NCBI GenBank assembly: GCA_900541245.1 | Contig: UQIS01000003.1 | Location: forward strand, 18,662 to 82,661 | Length of the DNA stretch: 64,000 nt | Direction of reading: 5' to 3' | Origin: an uncultured Collinsella sp. | GTDB lineage: Bacteria > Actinomycetota > Coriobacteriia > Coriobacteriales > Coriobacteriaceae | Shown: in pieces, positions 1 to 8,039 of the stretch | Layout: the number at the start of each line of letters is the position of its first letter | How positions within the stretch are numbered: the stretch's first letter is position 1 | Program-made: the position numbers and the translations under genes | The notes under the pieces: model-generated | Told to the model about the DNA's origin: nothing | What the model saw: only the letters and a program-made list of their open reading frames with translations | Databases searched by the model: none

Positions 1-70
1 GAATGACAAGTTGTCGCTCTGGTGACCGCGCAGCGTCAACTGGCTACGCGGTTTGGTAAAACCGCGTAAC
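1..70 (+). ncRNA. Candidate structured RNA element, copy 1 (5' end outside window)
   Basis: The 3' part of a repeat also found at 3144-3282 and 40625-40763. Shared blocks are GCGCAGCGTC (28-37) and a terminal hairpin TACGCGGTTT-GGTA-AAACCGCGTA (45-68), a perfect 10-bp stem. The hairpin ends 4 nt from the stop codon of the opposing SDR gene (73-75). Upstream, CGCTCTGGTGA matches the 3' strand of the outer helix of copy 3, whose partner would lie outside the window. Only weak T-richness (TCTTA) follows the hairpin. Confidence 0.45.
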
Positions 71-72
71 TC

Positions 73-873
73 TTAGGGCCGCTGGCCCATACCACCCTCG
101 AGGGTGACGGTCTCGCCGTTCATGTACTTAAAGTCGGGACCGCAGAGCTGAACGACCACGCGGCCGATTTCCTTCTCGACGTCGCCGTAGTGACCCGCCG
201 GCGGCATGTGGACGTTGGCCTTAAACGCCTCGGGATAAGCATCCTGGAAGTTCTCGAGCGCAGCGGTCCAAGCAAGCGGGCACACGATGTTGACGTTGAT
301 GCCGTCCTTGCCCCACTCGTTGGCGGCAACGCGAGTCAGACCACGGATGCCCTCCTTGGCGGCGGCATAGCTGCACTGACCATAGTTGCCAAACAGGCCG
401 GCGCCCGAGGCAAAGTTGACCACGGAGCCCTTGGTCTCCTTCAGGTGCGGATAGGCCTTCTGCATGTACAGATAGGTGGCATACAGACCGGAATAAATGG
501 CTAGGTTAAACTGATCCATGGTATGGTCGGCGATGGTCACACCCGAGGCGCTGGCCTGAGCATTGTTGACGACGGCGTCGATGCGGCCGAACTCCTCAAT
601 GGCCTTGTCGATAACGTTCTGGACGACAGCCTCGTTGTCCTGACCAGCCGAAACATCGGCCTGAACAGGCAGAACCTTGACACCGTACTCGGCCTCGAGG
701 GACTCCTTGGCGGCCTCGAGCTTGGCGACGTTGCGGCCGGTGATAACGAGGTTCGCGCCCTCCTTTGCAAAAGCGATATCGATGCCGTAACCGATGGAGC
801 CAGCGGAGCCGTCCTTAAGCGTGGCCTTGCCGCCGCCGGTGACGATCACGGTCTTACCAGTGAAAAGTCCCAT
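73..873 (-). CDS. SDR-family NAD(P)-dependent oxidoreductase
   Basis: A 266-residue short-chain dehydrogenase, cytosolic. The N-terminal Rossmann motif starts TVIVTGGGKA and carries an insertion before GSIGYG, so the usual TGxxxGxG is stretched by about eight residues. The catalytic set is visible: the NNAQ motif (normally NNAG), a serine in NFASGAG, and YAAAK. The C-terminus has the usual GETVTLEGG. I chose the ATG at 873 because GAAAGGA lies 7 nt upstream; an ATG at 888 overlaps that ribosome site. The substrate is unknown. Some gut Coriobacteriia SDRs of this kind act on bile acids, but the sequence alone does not prove that. A palindrome upstream (938-956) may be an operator. Confidence 0.88.
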   Translation of the reverse strand: MGLFTGKTVIVTGGGKATLKDGSAGSIGYGIDIAFAKEGANLVITGRNVAKLEAAKESLEAEYGVKVLPVQADVSAGQDNEAVVQNVIDKAIEEFGRIDAVVNNAQASASGVTIADHTMDQFNLAIYSGLYATYLYMQKAYPHLKETKGSVVNFASGAGLFGNYGQCSYAAAKEGIRGLTRVAANEWGKDGINVNIVCPLAWTAALENFQDAYPEAFKANVHMPPAGHYGDVEKEIGRVVVQLCGPDFKYMNGETVTLEGGMGQRP

Positions 874-937
874 ATAAAGTCCTTTCAAATCGCGACGGGC
901 GCACCCGCCGACTGCGCGTATCCAACTTCACGCGCCA

Positions 938-956
938 AAAGTTGAAATGCAACTTT
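938..956. promoter_or_regulatory. Candidate operator palindrome upstream of the SDR gene
   Basis: AAAGTTG-AAATG-CAACTTT is a perfect 7-bp inverted repeat with a 5-nt spacer, in the 295-bp region between the divergent SDR gene and the coiled-coil gene. A further half-site-like CAACTTC lies at 923-929. Placement fits a regulator site for the SDR promoter. The binding protein is unknown. Confidence 0.4.
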
Positions 957-1167
957 AGCGTGTTCAAGCGAAAATAAAAGACCGCGGTAGGCGAACGGCA
1001 CCACGTCGTTCGGCGAAGGGATTGTCAAGTACAAACTGGATAAAGCGGCCGAGTTATTGTTATCAGATCGAGCCATCGAACACGTTTTGAAACTTTGCTG
1101 CGGCGCGCGGGATGTCGGCGCGAGACTTTATCATAGGGTGGCAAACAACGATGAGGAGCACATGCCT

Positions 1168-2931
1168 ATGACAGACGAGCTGGACCCCCAGACTCAACAG
1201 CATATTGATGATTCAGCAGACGTTGCCGCAGATACTGACGCTGTGACCTGCGATAGTATCGACATCGACGACCCCATCTTGGACGAAAGCGCTACGGCGG
1301 AAACCCCCGAAACAGAAAACGCCGATGAGCAAAACGACGATGCGCCCGCTCAGGACGACGCCCCTGTACAGGACGACGCCCCGCAGACAGCGGGCCCCAT
1401 CGAGGTGTCTTCGGAAGAAGAGCTCGATGCCGTCATGGACTCCATGATGGATGCCGTCAAAGCGATGAAAGACGCCGTCGCCGATGCCGATATTGATGCC
1501 AAGGAAGAGGAGGCCGCCGAGGCGGCCTCGACCTTTGTGCCCGGCGAGACTCCGGTTGCCGACCAGGGCAGTACCATGCCCTCGTTTCTACAGCTCGAGC
1601 ACCCCACGATTGGCGCCGATGCGGTCGATCCGCACGCAGCAGGCTTTTCTGTGGTCGAGGGCGGTACCGGCAATATCGCCGCGCCGCGGACTGCCGATGC
1701 GGACGCTGCCGACACCGGTCGCCCGACCGCCCCGCACTCCCCCGCCGCGAGCCGCGATCTGGGGACCGCTGTCTCGAACACCGCGAACGCCGTGGGCACC
1801 TTTATCGCCAAGGGCGCCTCGGCCATGCGCGAGATGAACGCCGCGAAAAAGGCACTTGCCGATGCCCGCGCCCACCTGGCCGAACTTGAGCAGCGCATTG
1901 CCGATCAGGCCGAGGAACTCGAGACGCGCCAGGATATCGCAGGCCGCTACGACCAGATCGTCGCCGACCAGCGCCAGGCGATCGCCACAGCGCAAAAGAC
2001 CGCTGCGGCAGCCGAGATTGACCGTGATGCCCACGCCGCCAAAGCGACAGAGCTCAAGGGGCAGTTCGAACAAATGAAGACAGAGGATGACGCGACTGAG
2101 CTCCGCCTGAAGGCCGCGCTCGATGCCGTGGAGGCCCGCGAGGCGAGCTCGCGCGAGACCGGCAACCGCCTCGTTCGACGTCTTGAGGATTCCAAGCGTA
2201 TCCGCGACAAGGTGAAGGCCGAGCGAGACGCCGGCATTGCGGCCGCGCAACAAACCGTCGACGCCACGCGCGCCCAGCTCGAGACGCTGCGTCATGAGTA
2301 TGCCGAGCTGCAACGCAATCCCTCGGCAAATCCCGCCAACTATACGGTGCGCACCAGCGAGCTCTCGATGCAGATCTCCGACACGGCAGATGCCCTGCGT
2401 AAAGCCGAAGAAGATGTCCCGCGCATCACCGCCGACCTTGAGCACTCGCTTGCCGCAGCCGAGCAGGCCGTCGAGCAGGCGCAGGCCCCCATTGCCGAAG
2501 CCAAACGCGCGCACCAAGCCGTGACGACCGAAGCCGATGCCGCGCGCGACGAGCTGCAGACGGCGAAGACTGCCGCCGCGACGCGCCAGCGCGAACTGCG
2601 CGAGAAGATCGCTGCCGAGGACAAGGCACGCCGCGACCAAGAGCAGAACATCGCCAACGCCCAAGCAGATGCCGCACATGCGCAGTCGATCATCGAACAG
2701 GCGACCGAAGTACACGACCACCCAGAGATCACTGAGTCGCTTGCAGGATCCTTGGCCCGAGACAAAGCCGAACACGCCGAGACCGAGCGAGAAGTCGCCC
2801 AGCTCGAGACCACCGAGAACGCGGTGCGCGAGCGTACCCGCGACTCACGCATCAAATTCACCGGCGCCATCGTCTGCATCGTCGCCGCAATCCTGGTGAT
2901 CATCCTAGTCTGGCTGTTCGCAAGCAAGTAA
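1168..2931 (+). CDS. Tail-anchored coiled-coil protein, function unknown
   Basis: A 587-residue protein not recognised as a known family. Residues 1-110 are very acidic and rich in Asp/Glu/Ala, with repeats of the type QDDAP. Residues 110-220 are low-complexity linker. About 220-555 is Ala/Glu/Gln/Arg-rich with heptad spacing, consistent with a long coiled coil. One hydrophobic helix close to the C-terminus (GAIVCIVAAILVIILVWLF) is followed by only three residues, giving tail-anchored topology with the coil in the cytoplasm. There is no signal peptide. GAGGAG at 1153-1158 sits 9 nt before the ATG at 1168, preferred over 1162 (3 nt). It may be a structural or cell-envelope scaffold; that is inference only. 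Confidence 0.8.
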   Translation: MTDELDPQTQQHIDDSADVAADTDAVTCDSIDIDDPILDESATAETPETENADEQNDDAPAQDDAPVQDDAPQTAGPIEVSSEEELDAVMDSMMDAVKAMKDAVADADIDAKEEEAAEAASTFVPGETPVADQGSTMPSFLQLEHPTIGADAVDPHAAGFSVVEGGTGNIAAPRTADADAADTGRPTAPHSPAASRDLGTAVSNTANAVGTFIAKGASAMREMNAAKKALADARAHLAELEQRIADQAEELETRQDIAGRYDQIVADQRQAIATAQKTAAAAEIDRDAHAAKATELKGQFEQMKTEDDATELRLKAALDAVEAREASSRETGNRLVRRLEDSKRIRDKVKAERDAGIAAAQQTVDATRAQLETLRHEYAELQRNPSANPANYTVRTSELSMQISDTADALRKAEEDVPRITADLEHSLAAAEQAVEQAQAPIAEAKRAHQAVTTEADAARDELQTAKTAAATRQRELREKIAAEDKARRDQEQNIANAQADAAHAQSIIEQATEVHDHPEITESLAGSLARDKAEHAETEREVAQLETTENAVRERTRDSRIKFTGAIVCIVAAILVIILVWLFASK

Positions 2932-2958
2932 ACCGGCTGCCAAAAAAACGCTCAACGC

Positions 2959-3026
2959 AGTTGCGGTGAGATAGTTCCTGTTTAGCCTCAAAAAAGGCCA
3001 GTTCAAGAACTATCTCACCGCAACTT
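2959..3026. repeat. Paired palindrome (REPIN-like), family A
   Basis: Left arm AGTTGCGGTGAGATAGTTC (2959-2977) is matched by its reverse complement at 3007-3025, with about 29 nt between. The core GTTGCGGTG plus a variable tail recurs at 50935-51002, 61978-62046 and 63504-63528. It follows the coiled-coil gene by 28 nt and could also work as a transcript-end hairpin, though no T-tract follows. Confidence 0.75.
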
Positions 3027-3042
3027 ATTAGATTGATGCAAG

Positions 3043-3100
3043 GTAGTCATTGGGGACGTTCTTAAACGACCAGTCGAACAAGAACGTCCCCAATGACTAC
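3043..3100. repeat. Paired palindrome (REPIN-like), family B
   Basis: A perfect 21-bp inverted repeat: 3043-3063 begins GTAGTCATTGGGGACG and its exact reverse complement is 3080-3100, with a 16-nt loop. The sequence is unrelated to family A. It lies 17 bp after the family A element and about 40 bp before a structured RNA copy, so the 350-bp gap between the coiled-coil gene and queA holds three different elements and no gene. Confidence 0.75.
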
Positions 3101-3143
3101 ATCGACAACCAAAGAAATGCCGATGTTATGGCAGAGTCAGCGA

Positions 3144-3282
3144 GCGGGTCGCATTTGAGGCAAGGTGACGTGAAACGAAAGGGCGCTGACCTTCTGGTCG
3201 CGCCCTTGAAGTTGAACGTCAGATTGTCCAAATGCGGCCCGCGCAGCGTCGAGCAGTTACGCGGTTCGTAGAACCGCGTAAC
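3144..3282 (+). ncRNA. Candidate structured RNA element, copy 2 (complete)
   Basis: Three stacked helices can be drawn. P1 is GCGGGTCGCATTTG (3144-3157) with CAAATGCGGCCCGC (3229-3242), one U-G wobble. P2 is TGACGT (3166-3171) with ACGTCA (3216-3221). P3 is GGGCGC-t-GACC (3181-3191) with GGTC-GCGCCC (3196-3205). A final hairpin GTTACGCGGTTC-GTA-GAACCGCGTAAC covers 3256-3282. Copy 3 at 40625 keeps all helices with different bases. The wobble pairs work only if the plus strand is the RNA. The last base overlaps the queA stop codon. No T-tract follows here. The family is not recognised. Confidence 0.55.
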
Positions 3283-4499
3283 TAACAAATGAGCATCGCG
3301 TCGCCAAAGCTAAAGAAGCGGTAGCGCTCCTCGATGGCGGCGGCGTAGGCATCCATGATCTGGTCGCGGGTGGCAAGCGCGCTCACGAGCATCATGAGCG
3401 TAGAGCGCGGCACATGGAAGTTCGTGATCAGCGCGTCGACCACGTGATAGGTCGAGCCGGGCATAAGGTAGAGCTGCGTTGTCGCGTTCTCGCGCACCAC
3501 GATGTCGCCGCGGCCGAGCGTGTCGGCGCCGTCCTCGCGGCCCTCAAAATAGCGCGCCGTCACGGCCGGATCGGACACCGGCGCGTCCGCGTCAAAGGCG
3601 CTTTCGAGTGAGCGCACTGCGGTGGTACCGACAGCAATCACGCGGTGCCCCTCGGCCTTCGCCTTATGCACGGCGTCGACAACCTCCTGCGACACGTGAT
3701 AGCGCTCGGTGTGCATCACGTGCTGCGTGGGGTCGTCCTCCTCCACCAGACGGAAGGTATCGATCCCCACCTCGAGCTCGACGGCGGCAAACTTGGCACC
3801 CTTGGCCTCGATAGCGGCCATGAGCTCGGGAGTAAAATGCAGACCCGCCGTGGGAGCAGCGGCCGAGTGCTCCTCCTTCATGGCGTACACGGTCTGATAT
3901 TTCTCGGGATCGCCCTCGTAATCGGTAATGTAGGGCGGCAGCGGCACGTGGCCGGCAGCATGGATGGCATCGTCGAGCGTGCGCGGGTCGCCGGCGGCAT
4001 TGCAACCGGCCGGCTCAAAACGCACCAAGCGGCCGCCGCGGCTATCGGTGACAAAGTCGACAACCTCGGCCGTCAGCACCACGGGAGCCCCCTCGGGTGC
4101 ATGGGCGCCGCCGGCGCGATACTCAATCTGAGCACCGGGCTTCAGGCGCTTGCCCGGCTTGACCAGGCACTCCCAGACGTGACCCAGCGGGTCAACATCC
4201 TCGCGGCGCTTGAGCAGCAGCGTCTCGACCACGCCGCCCGAGCCCGTCTTGCGGCCAATCAGGCGAGCCGGCATCACGCGCGTCTGGTTGATGACGAGCA
4301 CGTCGCCCGGCTCGATATAGTCGATGATGTCACGGAAGATGCGGTGCTCGACGGTGCCGCCATGCTCTAGCGGCGTTCCTGTCTCGGAGCCTTTGCGATC
4401 AACCACCAGCAGGCGGCAGGAGTCGCGCGGCTCGGCAGGCGCCTGGGCGATGAGCTCTTCGGGCAGGTTATAGTCAAAATCATCGGTACGCATAGACAC
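3282..4499 (-). CDS. queA: S-adenosylmethionine:tRNA ribosyltransferase-isomerase QueA
   Basis: A 405-residue cytosolic enzyme that transfers and isomerises the ribosyl group of SAM onto 7-aminomethyl-7-deazaguanine in tRNA, making epoxyqueuosine. The protein opens with DDFDYNLPEELIAQ and contains RLIGRK, AAPTAGLHFT and ITNFHVPRSTL, all typical of QueA over its full length. The start is GTG at 4499, with AGGAG 8 nt upstream; the ATG at 4493 would be 14 nt from it. It is the last gene of a minus-strand group after queH, which performs the next step. Its stop codon touches the terminal hairpin of a structured RNA element read from the other strand. Confidence 0.96.
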   Translation of the reverse strand: MSMRTDDFDYNLPEELIAQAPAEPRDSCRLLVVDRKGSETGTPLEHGGTVEHRIFRDIIDYIEPGDVLVINQTRVMPARLIGRKTGSGGVVETLLLKRREDVDPLGHVWECLVKPGKRLKPGAQIEYRAGGAHAPEGAPVVLTAEVVDFVTDSRGGRLVRFEPAGCNAAGDPRTLDDAIHAAGHVPLPPYITDYEGDPEKYQTVYAMKEEHSAAAPTAGLHFTPELMAAIEAKGAKFAAVELEVGIDTFRLVEEDDPTQHVMHTERYHVSQEVVDAVHKAKAEGHRVIAVGTTAVRSLESAFDADAPVSDPAVTARYFEGREDGADTLGRGDIVVRENATTQLYLMPGSTYHVVDALITNFHVPRSTLMMLVSALATRDQIMDAYAAAIEERYRFFSFGDAMLIC

Positions 4500-4563
4500 G
4501 TCGGATTCTCCTTATATAGCTAAAGTCCGCTCTACATCCTAGCAGGCTGACGTCCCAAGTGAA

Positions 4564-5139
4564 CTACTTTTTGGCGGCTTTGCGCTCGTCGCGGATGCGG
4601 GCGCGGTCCATGGCCGCCTCGACAGCCGAGAAGCGGCAACCACAGTAGTTCTGCCGATACATGCCAAGCTCGCGCGAACGGCGTGTCGCCTCGGGGTAAT
4701 ACGGGCGAAAATCGCGAATCACCGGGGTGAGCCCATGTGCCGCCGCCAAGCGCTCAAGCACGTCATTGCAGGTTTCGAACAACTGATACGGCGAGACGGC
4801 GAGCGTCGTGCCCACAAACTCAAACCCGCGCTCCTGGGCCACACGGCACGCCTCGGCCAGACGCAGGGCATAGCATGCGCGACAGCGACGGGCTCGATCG
4901 GCGCCCAGCGGGGCCACGCCGGCCTCCCAGCGCTCCCGGTCCTCCCCCGCCTCGATAAGCTCGATGTCGCCATCGGCACACCACCGGCGCAGCTCGTCCA
5001 AACGCCGCTGCCATTCATCGTGCGGCTGAATATTGGGGTTTGTCCAGCAGATTGTGGGCTCAAACCCCTCCTCGCGCAGCAGGCGAACCGGCTCAAGCGA
5101 GCATGGTGCACAGCACGCATGCAGCAACAACGACTTCAT
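4564..5139 (-). CDS. queH: Epoxyqueuosine reductase QueH
   Basis: A 191-residue protein that reduces epoxyqueuosine in tRNA to queuosine, the final step of the pathway, in place of the cobalamin enzyme QueG. The N-terminus has LLLHACCAPCS, a central CRACYALRL and a late YCGCRFS, the Cys pairs of the QueH (old DUF208) family that bind iron-sulfur and iron. The start ATG at 5139 has GGTGAGGAG 6 nt upstream; an ATG at 5145 directly abuts it. The ribosome site overlaps the stop codon of the upstream gene, so translation is probably coupled. queA follows after 64 bp. Confidence 0.95.
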   Translation of the reverse strand: MKSLLLHACCAPCSLEPVRLLREEGFEPTICWTNPNIQPHDEWQRRLDELRRWCADGDIELIEAGEDRERWEAGVAPLGADRARRCRACYALRLAEACRVAQERGFEFVGTTLAVSPYQLFETCNDVLERLAAAHGLTPVIRDFRPYYPEATRRSRELGMYRQNYCGCRFSAVEAAMDRARIRDERKAAKK

Positions 5140-5149
5140 CGACATCTCC

Positions 5150-5716
5150 TCACCCAAAAAAGCGCACGCCAAAGGACGTATCCTCGCAGGCGACAATGCG
5201 GCGGTCGCGCAAAATGGTCCGCACGTAATACCAGTCGCCTACACAGCCCGACAAATGCAAGCCGGCAGCCAGATAGCACAGCAGCGGATAGCCCGAAAAC
5301 GCAAACCCCAGGGCAAGCGTTGTCGTCACAACAACCGTCGGCGCCAGGCAAACCGCCATGTACCGCCGGCGCGAATACACAACGCCTTCGGCGCAGGCAT
5401 AGATCATCGCCGTCTCGCGATTCGCCCCAAAGGTCACCTTCGCGCCCGCGGGCGCCAGCAGCTTAAAAAACACACCGTGCACCAGCTCGTGCACGGCAAA
5501 TGAAGCCGCCGAAACCGCAGTCAAGCCGACCATCCAGCCCAAGACGGCCATCCAGCCGCCCGCGTCAGCCGCATCCAAGTCTGCAGGCCCGCCCAGCAGC
5601 ATAAACACCGGCACCAGGCACACGGCAAACACGCCGACTACGACCATCCCCCACACGAAGCAAGCGTGCAGAAAATCCTCGTCCTCAAACGCATGTATGT
5701 TGGAAATCTCATTCAT
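5150..5716 (-). CDS. DUF3267-type membrane zincin-like protein
   Basis: A 188-residue integral membrane protein. Two hydrophobic segments precede HELVHG (an HExxH zinc-protease-like motif) at about residues 76-81, and further hydrophobic segments follow (YMAVCLAPTVVV and YPLLCYLAAGL). Length and layout fit the DUF3267 family of putative zincin peptidases. No substrate is known. It is first in a likely three-gene transcript with queH and queA; the stop is 10 bp before queH. A link to queuosine is not evident. The ribosome site at the chosen ATG is weak. Confidence 0.72.
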   Translation of the reverse strand: MNEISNIHAFEDEDFLHACFVWGMVVVGVFAVCLVPVFMLLGGPADLDAADAGGWMAVLGWMVGLTAVSAASFAVHELVHGVFFKLLAPAGAKVTFGANRETAMIYACAEGVVYSRRRYMAVCLAPTVVVTTTLALGFAFSGYPLLCYLAAGLHLSGCVGDWYYVRTILRDRRIVACEDTSFGVRFFG

Positions 5717-5757
5717 AGCATCTTAGGATAGCGCCCCTGCCACGTACCCGTCCGCAT

Positions 5758-5768
5758 GTGCGATAATG
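5758..5768 (+). promoter_or_regulatory. Extended -10 promoter for the MetRS-like gene
   Basis: TGTGCGATAAT gives an extended -10 (TGC then GATAAT at 5763-5768), 80 nt before the ATG at 5849. The same 11-mer occurs on the minus strand before degV (11622-11632). No good -35 box is seen, which is normal for extended -10 promoters. Confidence 0.45.
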
Positions 5769-5848
5769 TCGAACGATATGCACGAATTGACCACCGCGCC
5801 GCCGAGCCCCACGCCCGACTGCGCTCTCACCATATGCGAAGGAGTCCC

Positions 5849-7999
5849 ATGGCATCCAAATACTCCATGAACGACCGTCCCAGCTGGCCTCGCCGCGCCA
5901 TCGTTACCGCCGGCGAGCCCTATGGCAACAAGGGCCTTCACTTTGGCCACGTTGGCGGCGTCTTTGTCCCGGCCGACTTCTTCGCCCGTTTCCTGCGCGA
6001 CCGTCTGGGCCGCGAGAACGTCATCTTCACCTCGGGCACCGACTGCTACGGCTCGCCCATCATGGAGAGTTACCGCAAGCTCAAGGAGAACGAGGGCTAC
6101 GGCAAGTCCATTAGCGAGTATGTCGAGTCCAATCACTCCCGCCAGGCCGCGACCCTCAACAACTACAACATCAGCTGCGACATCTACGGCGGCTCGGGCC
6201 TTGAGCCGGCTGCGCAGATTCACAACGAGGTGACCGCCGAGATTATCAAGCGCCTGCACGAGCAGGGCACCATCTCCAAGCGCTCCACGCTGCAGTTCTA
6301 CGATGCCAAGGCCGGCACGTTCCTCAACGGCCGTCAGGTGATCGGCCGCTGCCCCATCCAGGGCTGCAAGTCCGAGAAGGCTTATGCCGACGAGTGCGAT
6401 CTGGGCCACCAGTTTGAGCCCGAGGAGCTCATCGCGCCCAAGAGCCAGCTCACCGGCGAGGTGCCCGAGCTGCGCCCGGTCGACAACCTCTACTTCGACC
6501 TGCCGGCCTACCTCGACTTTATGAAGACCTATACCGCCAAGCTCGCCCAGAACCCGCAGGTTCGCTCCGTGGTCTCCAAGACCATGGAGGAGTGGCTGCT
6601 GCCGGCTCAGCTCTACATCCAGAACAAGTTCCGCGAGGCCTTCGATGCCGTCGAGGAACAGCTCCCCGAGCACACCGTGCTGGAGCCCGAGGGCAACAAG
6701 AGCAGCTTTACCGTCACCTTCCCCAGCTGGAAGGAGCGCGACGATGCCCACGCAGTGCTCGCCAACGGTGGCGTGCGCTTCCGCAGCGGCAAGGCGCTCG
6801 TGCCCTTCCGCATCACCGGCAACATCGACTGGGGCGTTCCGGTGCCCGAGGTCGATGGCGTCTCCGACGTCACCTGCTGGTGCTGGCCCGAGAGCCTGTG
6901 GGCGCCCATCAGCTATACGCGTACCGTGCTCGCGCGCGATGCCAAGGCCGCCGGCGTGACCGAGGGCGTCGCCGCCCAGGATGCCGCCCTCATGGGCGAG
7001 CCCGCTGCCGACTCCACACAGGTGCCCGCGCCCACCTACCAGCACAGCTCGCTCGACTGGCGCGACTGGTGGTGCTCGGACGACGCTCAGATCTACCAGT
7101 TCATCGGTCAGGACAACATCTATTTCTACTGCATCGCTCAGACAGCCATGTGGGAGGCCCTGGGTTGGGACCTTACGCAGAGCACCGTCAGCGCCTGCTA
7201 TCACCTGCTCTACATGGGCAAAAAAGCCAGCTCGTCCTCGCAGACGCCTCCCCCGCCGGCAGACGACCTGCTCAACCACTACACCTGCGAGCAGATGCGC
7301 GCGCACTGGCTGTCGCTCGGCCTGTCCGAGAAGCCGGTAAGCTTTAGCCCCAAGGCATATGACACGCGCGTGACCGGCAAGGACAAGGACGGCAACGAGG
7401 TGCGCGCCTGCGACGACAAGCGCGTTATCGACCCGGCCCTTAAGGAGAGCGCACTGCTGACCGGCGTGTTCAACCGCCTGGCCCGCAGCTGCTTCTACGG
7501 CGTCGCCGTCAAGGAGGGCGACGAGAGCCCCTACCGCAACGGCTGCATCCCCGCTGGCGCCGCTTCTGACACCGTGGTCGAAGCCGCCCAGCAGGCAGCT
7601 CTCGCCTTTGAGCAGGCCATGTACAAGTTCGAGACGCACCGCGCGCTTGCCGTGTGCGACGACTACCTGCGCGCCGCCAACAAGCGCTGGAGCGACGCCT
7701 CCAAGGCCGCCAACAAGCTCGAGGGCGAGCCAGCAAACGCCGCCATGACGCAGGCCCTCGTCGACGCCTTTACCGAGCTGCGCGTGGCGACCGTCCTGAT
7801 GCACGGTATTGTGCCGGCCGGCTGCGAGCTCATCTGCGAATACTTCGACGTCGATCCGGTCGCCTTCTTTAGCTGGGATAACATCTTTGCCTCCACGGAC
7901 GAGTTTGTGGAGAGCCTGGGCGAGAAGCCCGGCGAGCACCGCGTGAAGCCGCTGCCCCCGCGCTTCGACTTCTTCAGCAAGCACGAGAGCCAGTACTAA
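5849..7999 (+). CDS. Methionyl-tRNA synthetase-like class I aminoacyl-tRNA ligase
   Basis: A 716-residue protein with MetRS architecture. The class I signature is HFGH at residues 31-34. A zinc knuckle insertion follows (CPIQGC then DECDLGH), then IGQDNIYFY, matching the MetRS GKDNIPF block, and an all-alpha anticodon-binding region. The second signature, KMSKS, is degenerate: the sequence after LLYMG is KKASSSS followed by a proline run. The start ATG at 5849 has AAGGAG 5 nt upstream. An RNA methyltransferase follows 40 bp downstream, so the two may be co-transcribed. It may be the genome's MetRS with an altered loop or a paralogue; the window cannot decide. Confidence 0.78.
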   Translation: MASKYSMNDRPSWPRRAIVTAGEPYGNKGLHFGHVGGVFVPADFFARFLRDRLGRENVIFTSGTDCYGSPIMESYRKLKENEGYGKSISEYVESNHSRQAATLNNYNISCDIYGGSGLEPAAQIHNEVTAEIIKRLHEQGTISKRSTLQFYDAKAGTFLNGRQVIGRCPIQGCKSEKAYADECDLGHQFEPEELIAPKSQLTGEVPELRPVDNLYFDLPAYLDFMKTYTAKLAQNPQVRSVVSKTMEEWLLPAQLYIQNKFREAFDAVEEQLPEHTVLEPEGNKSSFTVTFPSWKERDDAHAVLANGGVRFRSGKALVPFRITGNIDWGVPVPEVDGVSDVTCWCWPESLWAPISYTRTVLARDAKAAGVTEGVAAQDAALMGEPAADSTQVPAPTYQHSSLDWRDWWCSDDAQIYQFIGQDNIYFYCIAQTAMWEALGWDLTQSTVSACYHLLYMGKKASSSSQTPPPPADDLLNHYTCEQMRAHWLSLGLSEKPVSFSPKAYDTRVTGKDKDGNEVRACDDKRVIDPALKESALLTGVFNRLARSCFYGVAVKEGDESPYRNGCIPAGAASDTVVEAAQQAALAFEQAMYKFETHRALAVCDDYLRAANKRWSDASKAANKLEGEPANAAMTQALVDAFTELRVATVLMHGIVPAGCELICEYFDVDPVAFFSWDNIFASTDEFVESLGEKPGEHRVKPLPPRFDFFSKHESQY

Positions 8000-8039
8000 A
8001 ACAACACTCGACATGTAATGGAATGGGAAGGAAAGACGG

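Noticed and set aside
45..68. The TACGCGG hairpins as ordinary terminators of the minus-strand genes
   Set aside because: No T-tract follows on the minus strand in any copy; the only T-tract (copy 3) is on the plus strand, and the upstream helices covary, so a plus-strand RNA fits better.
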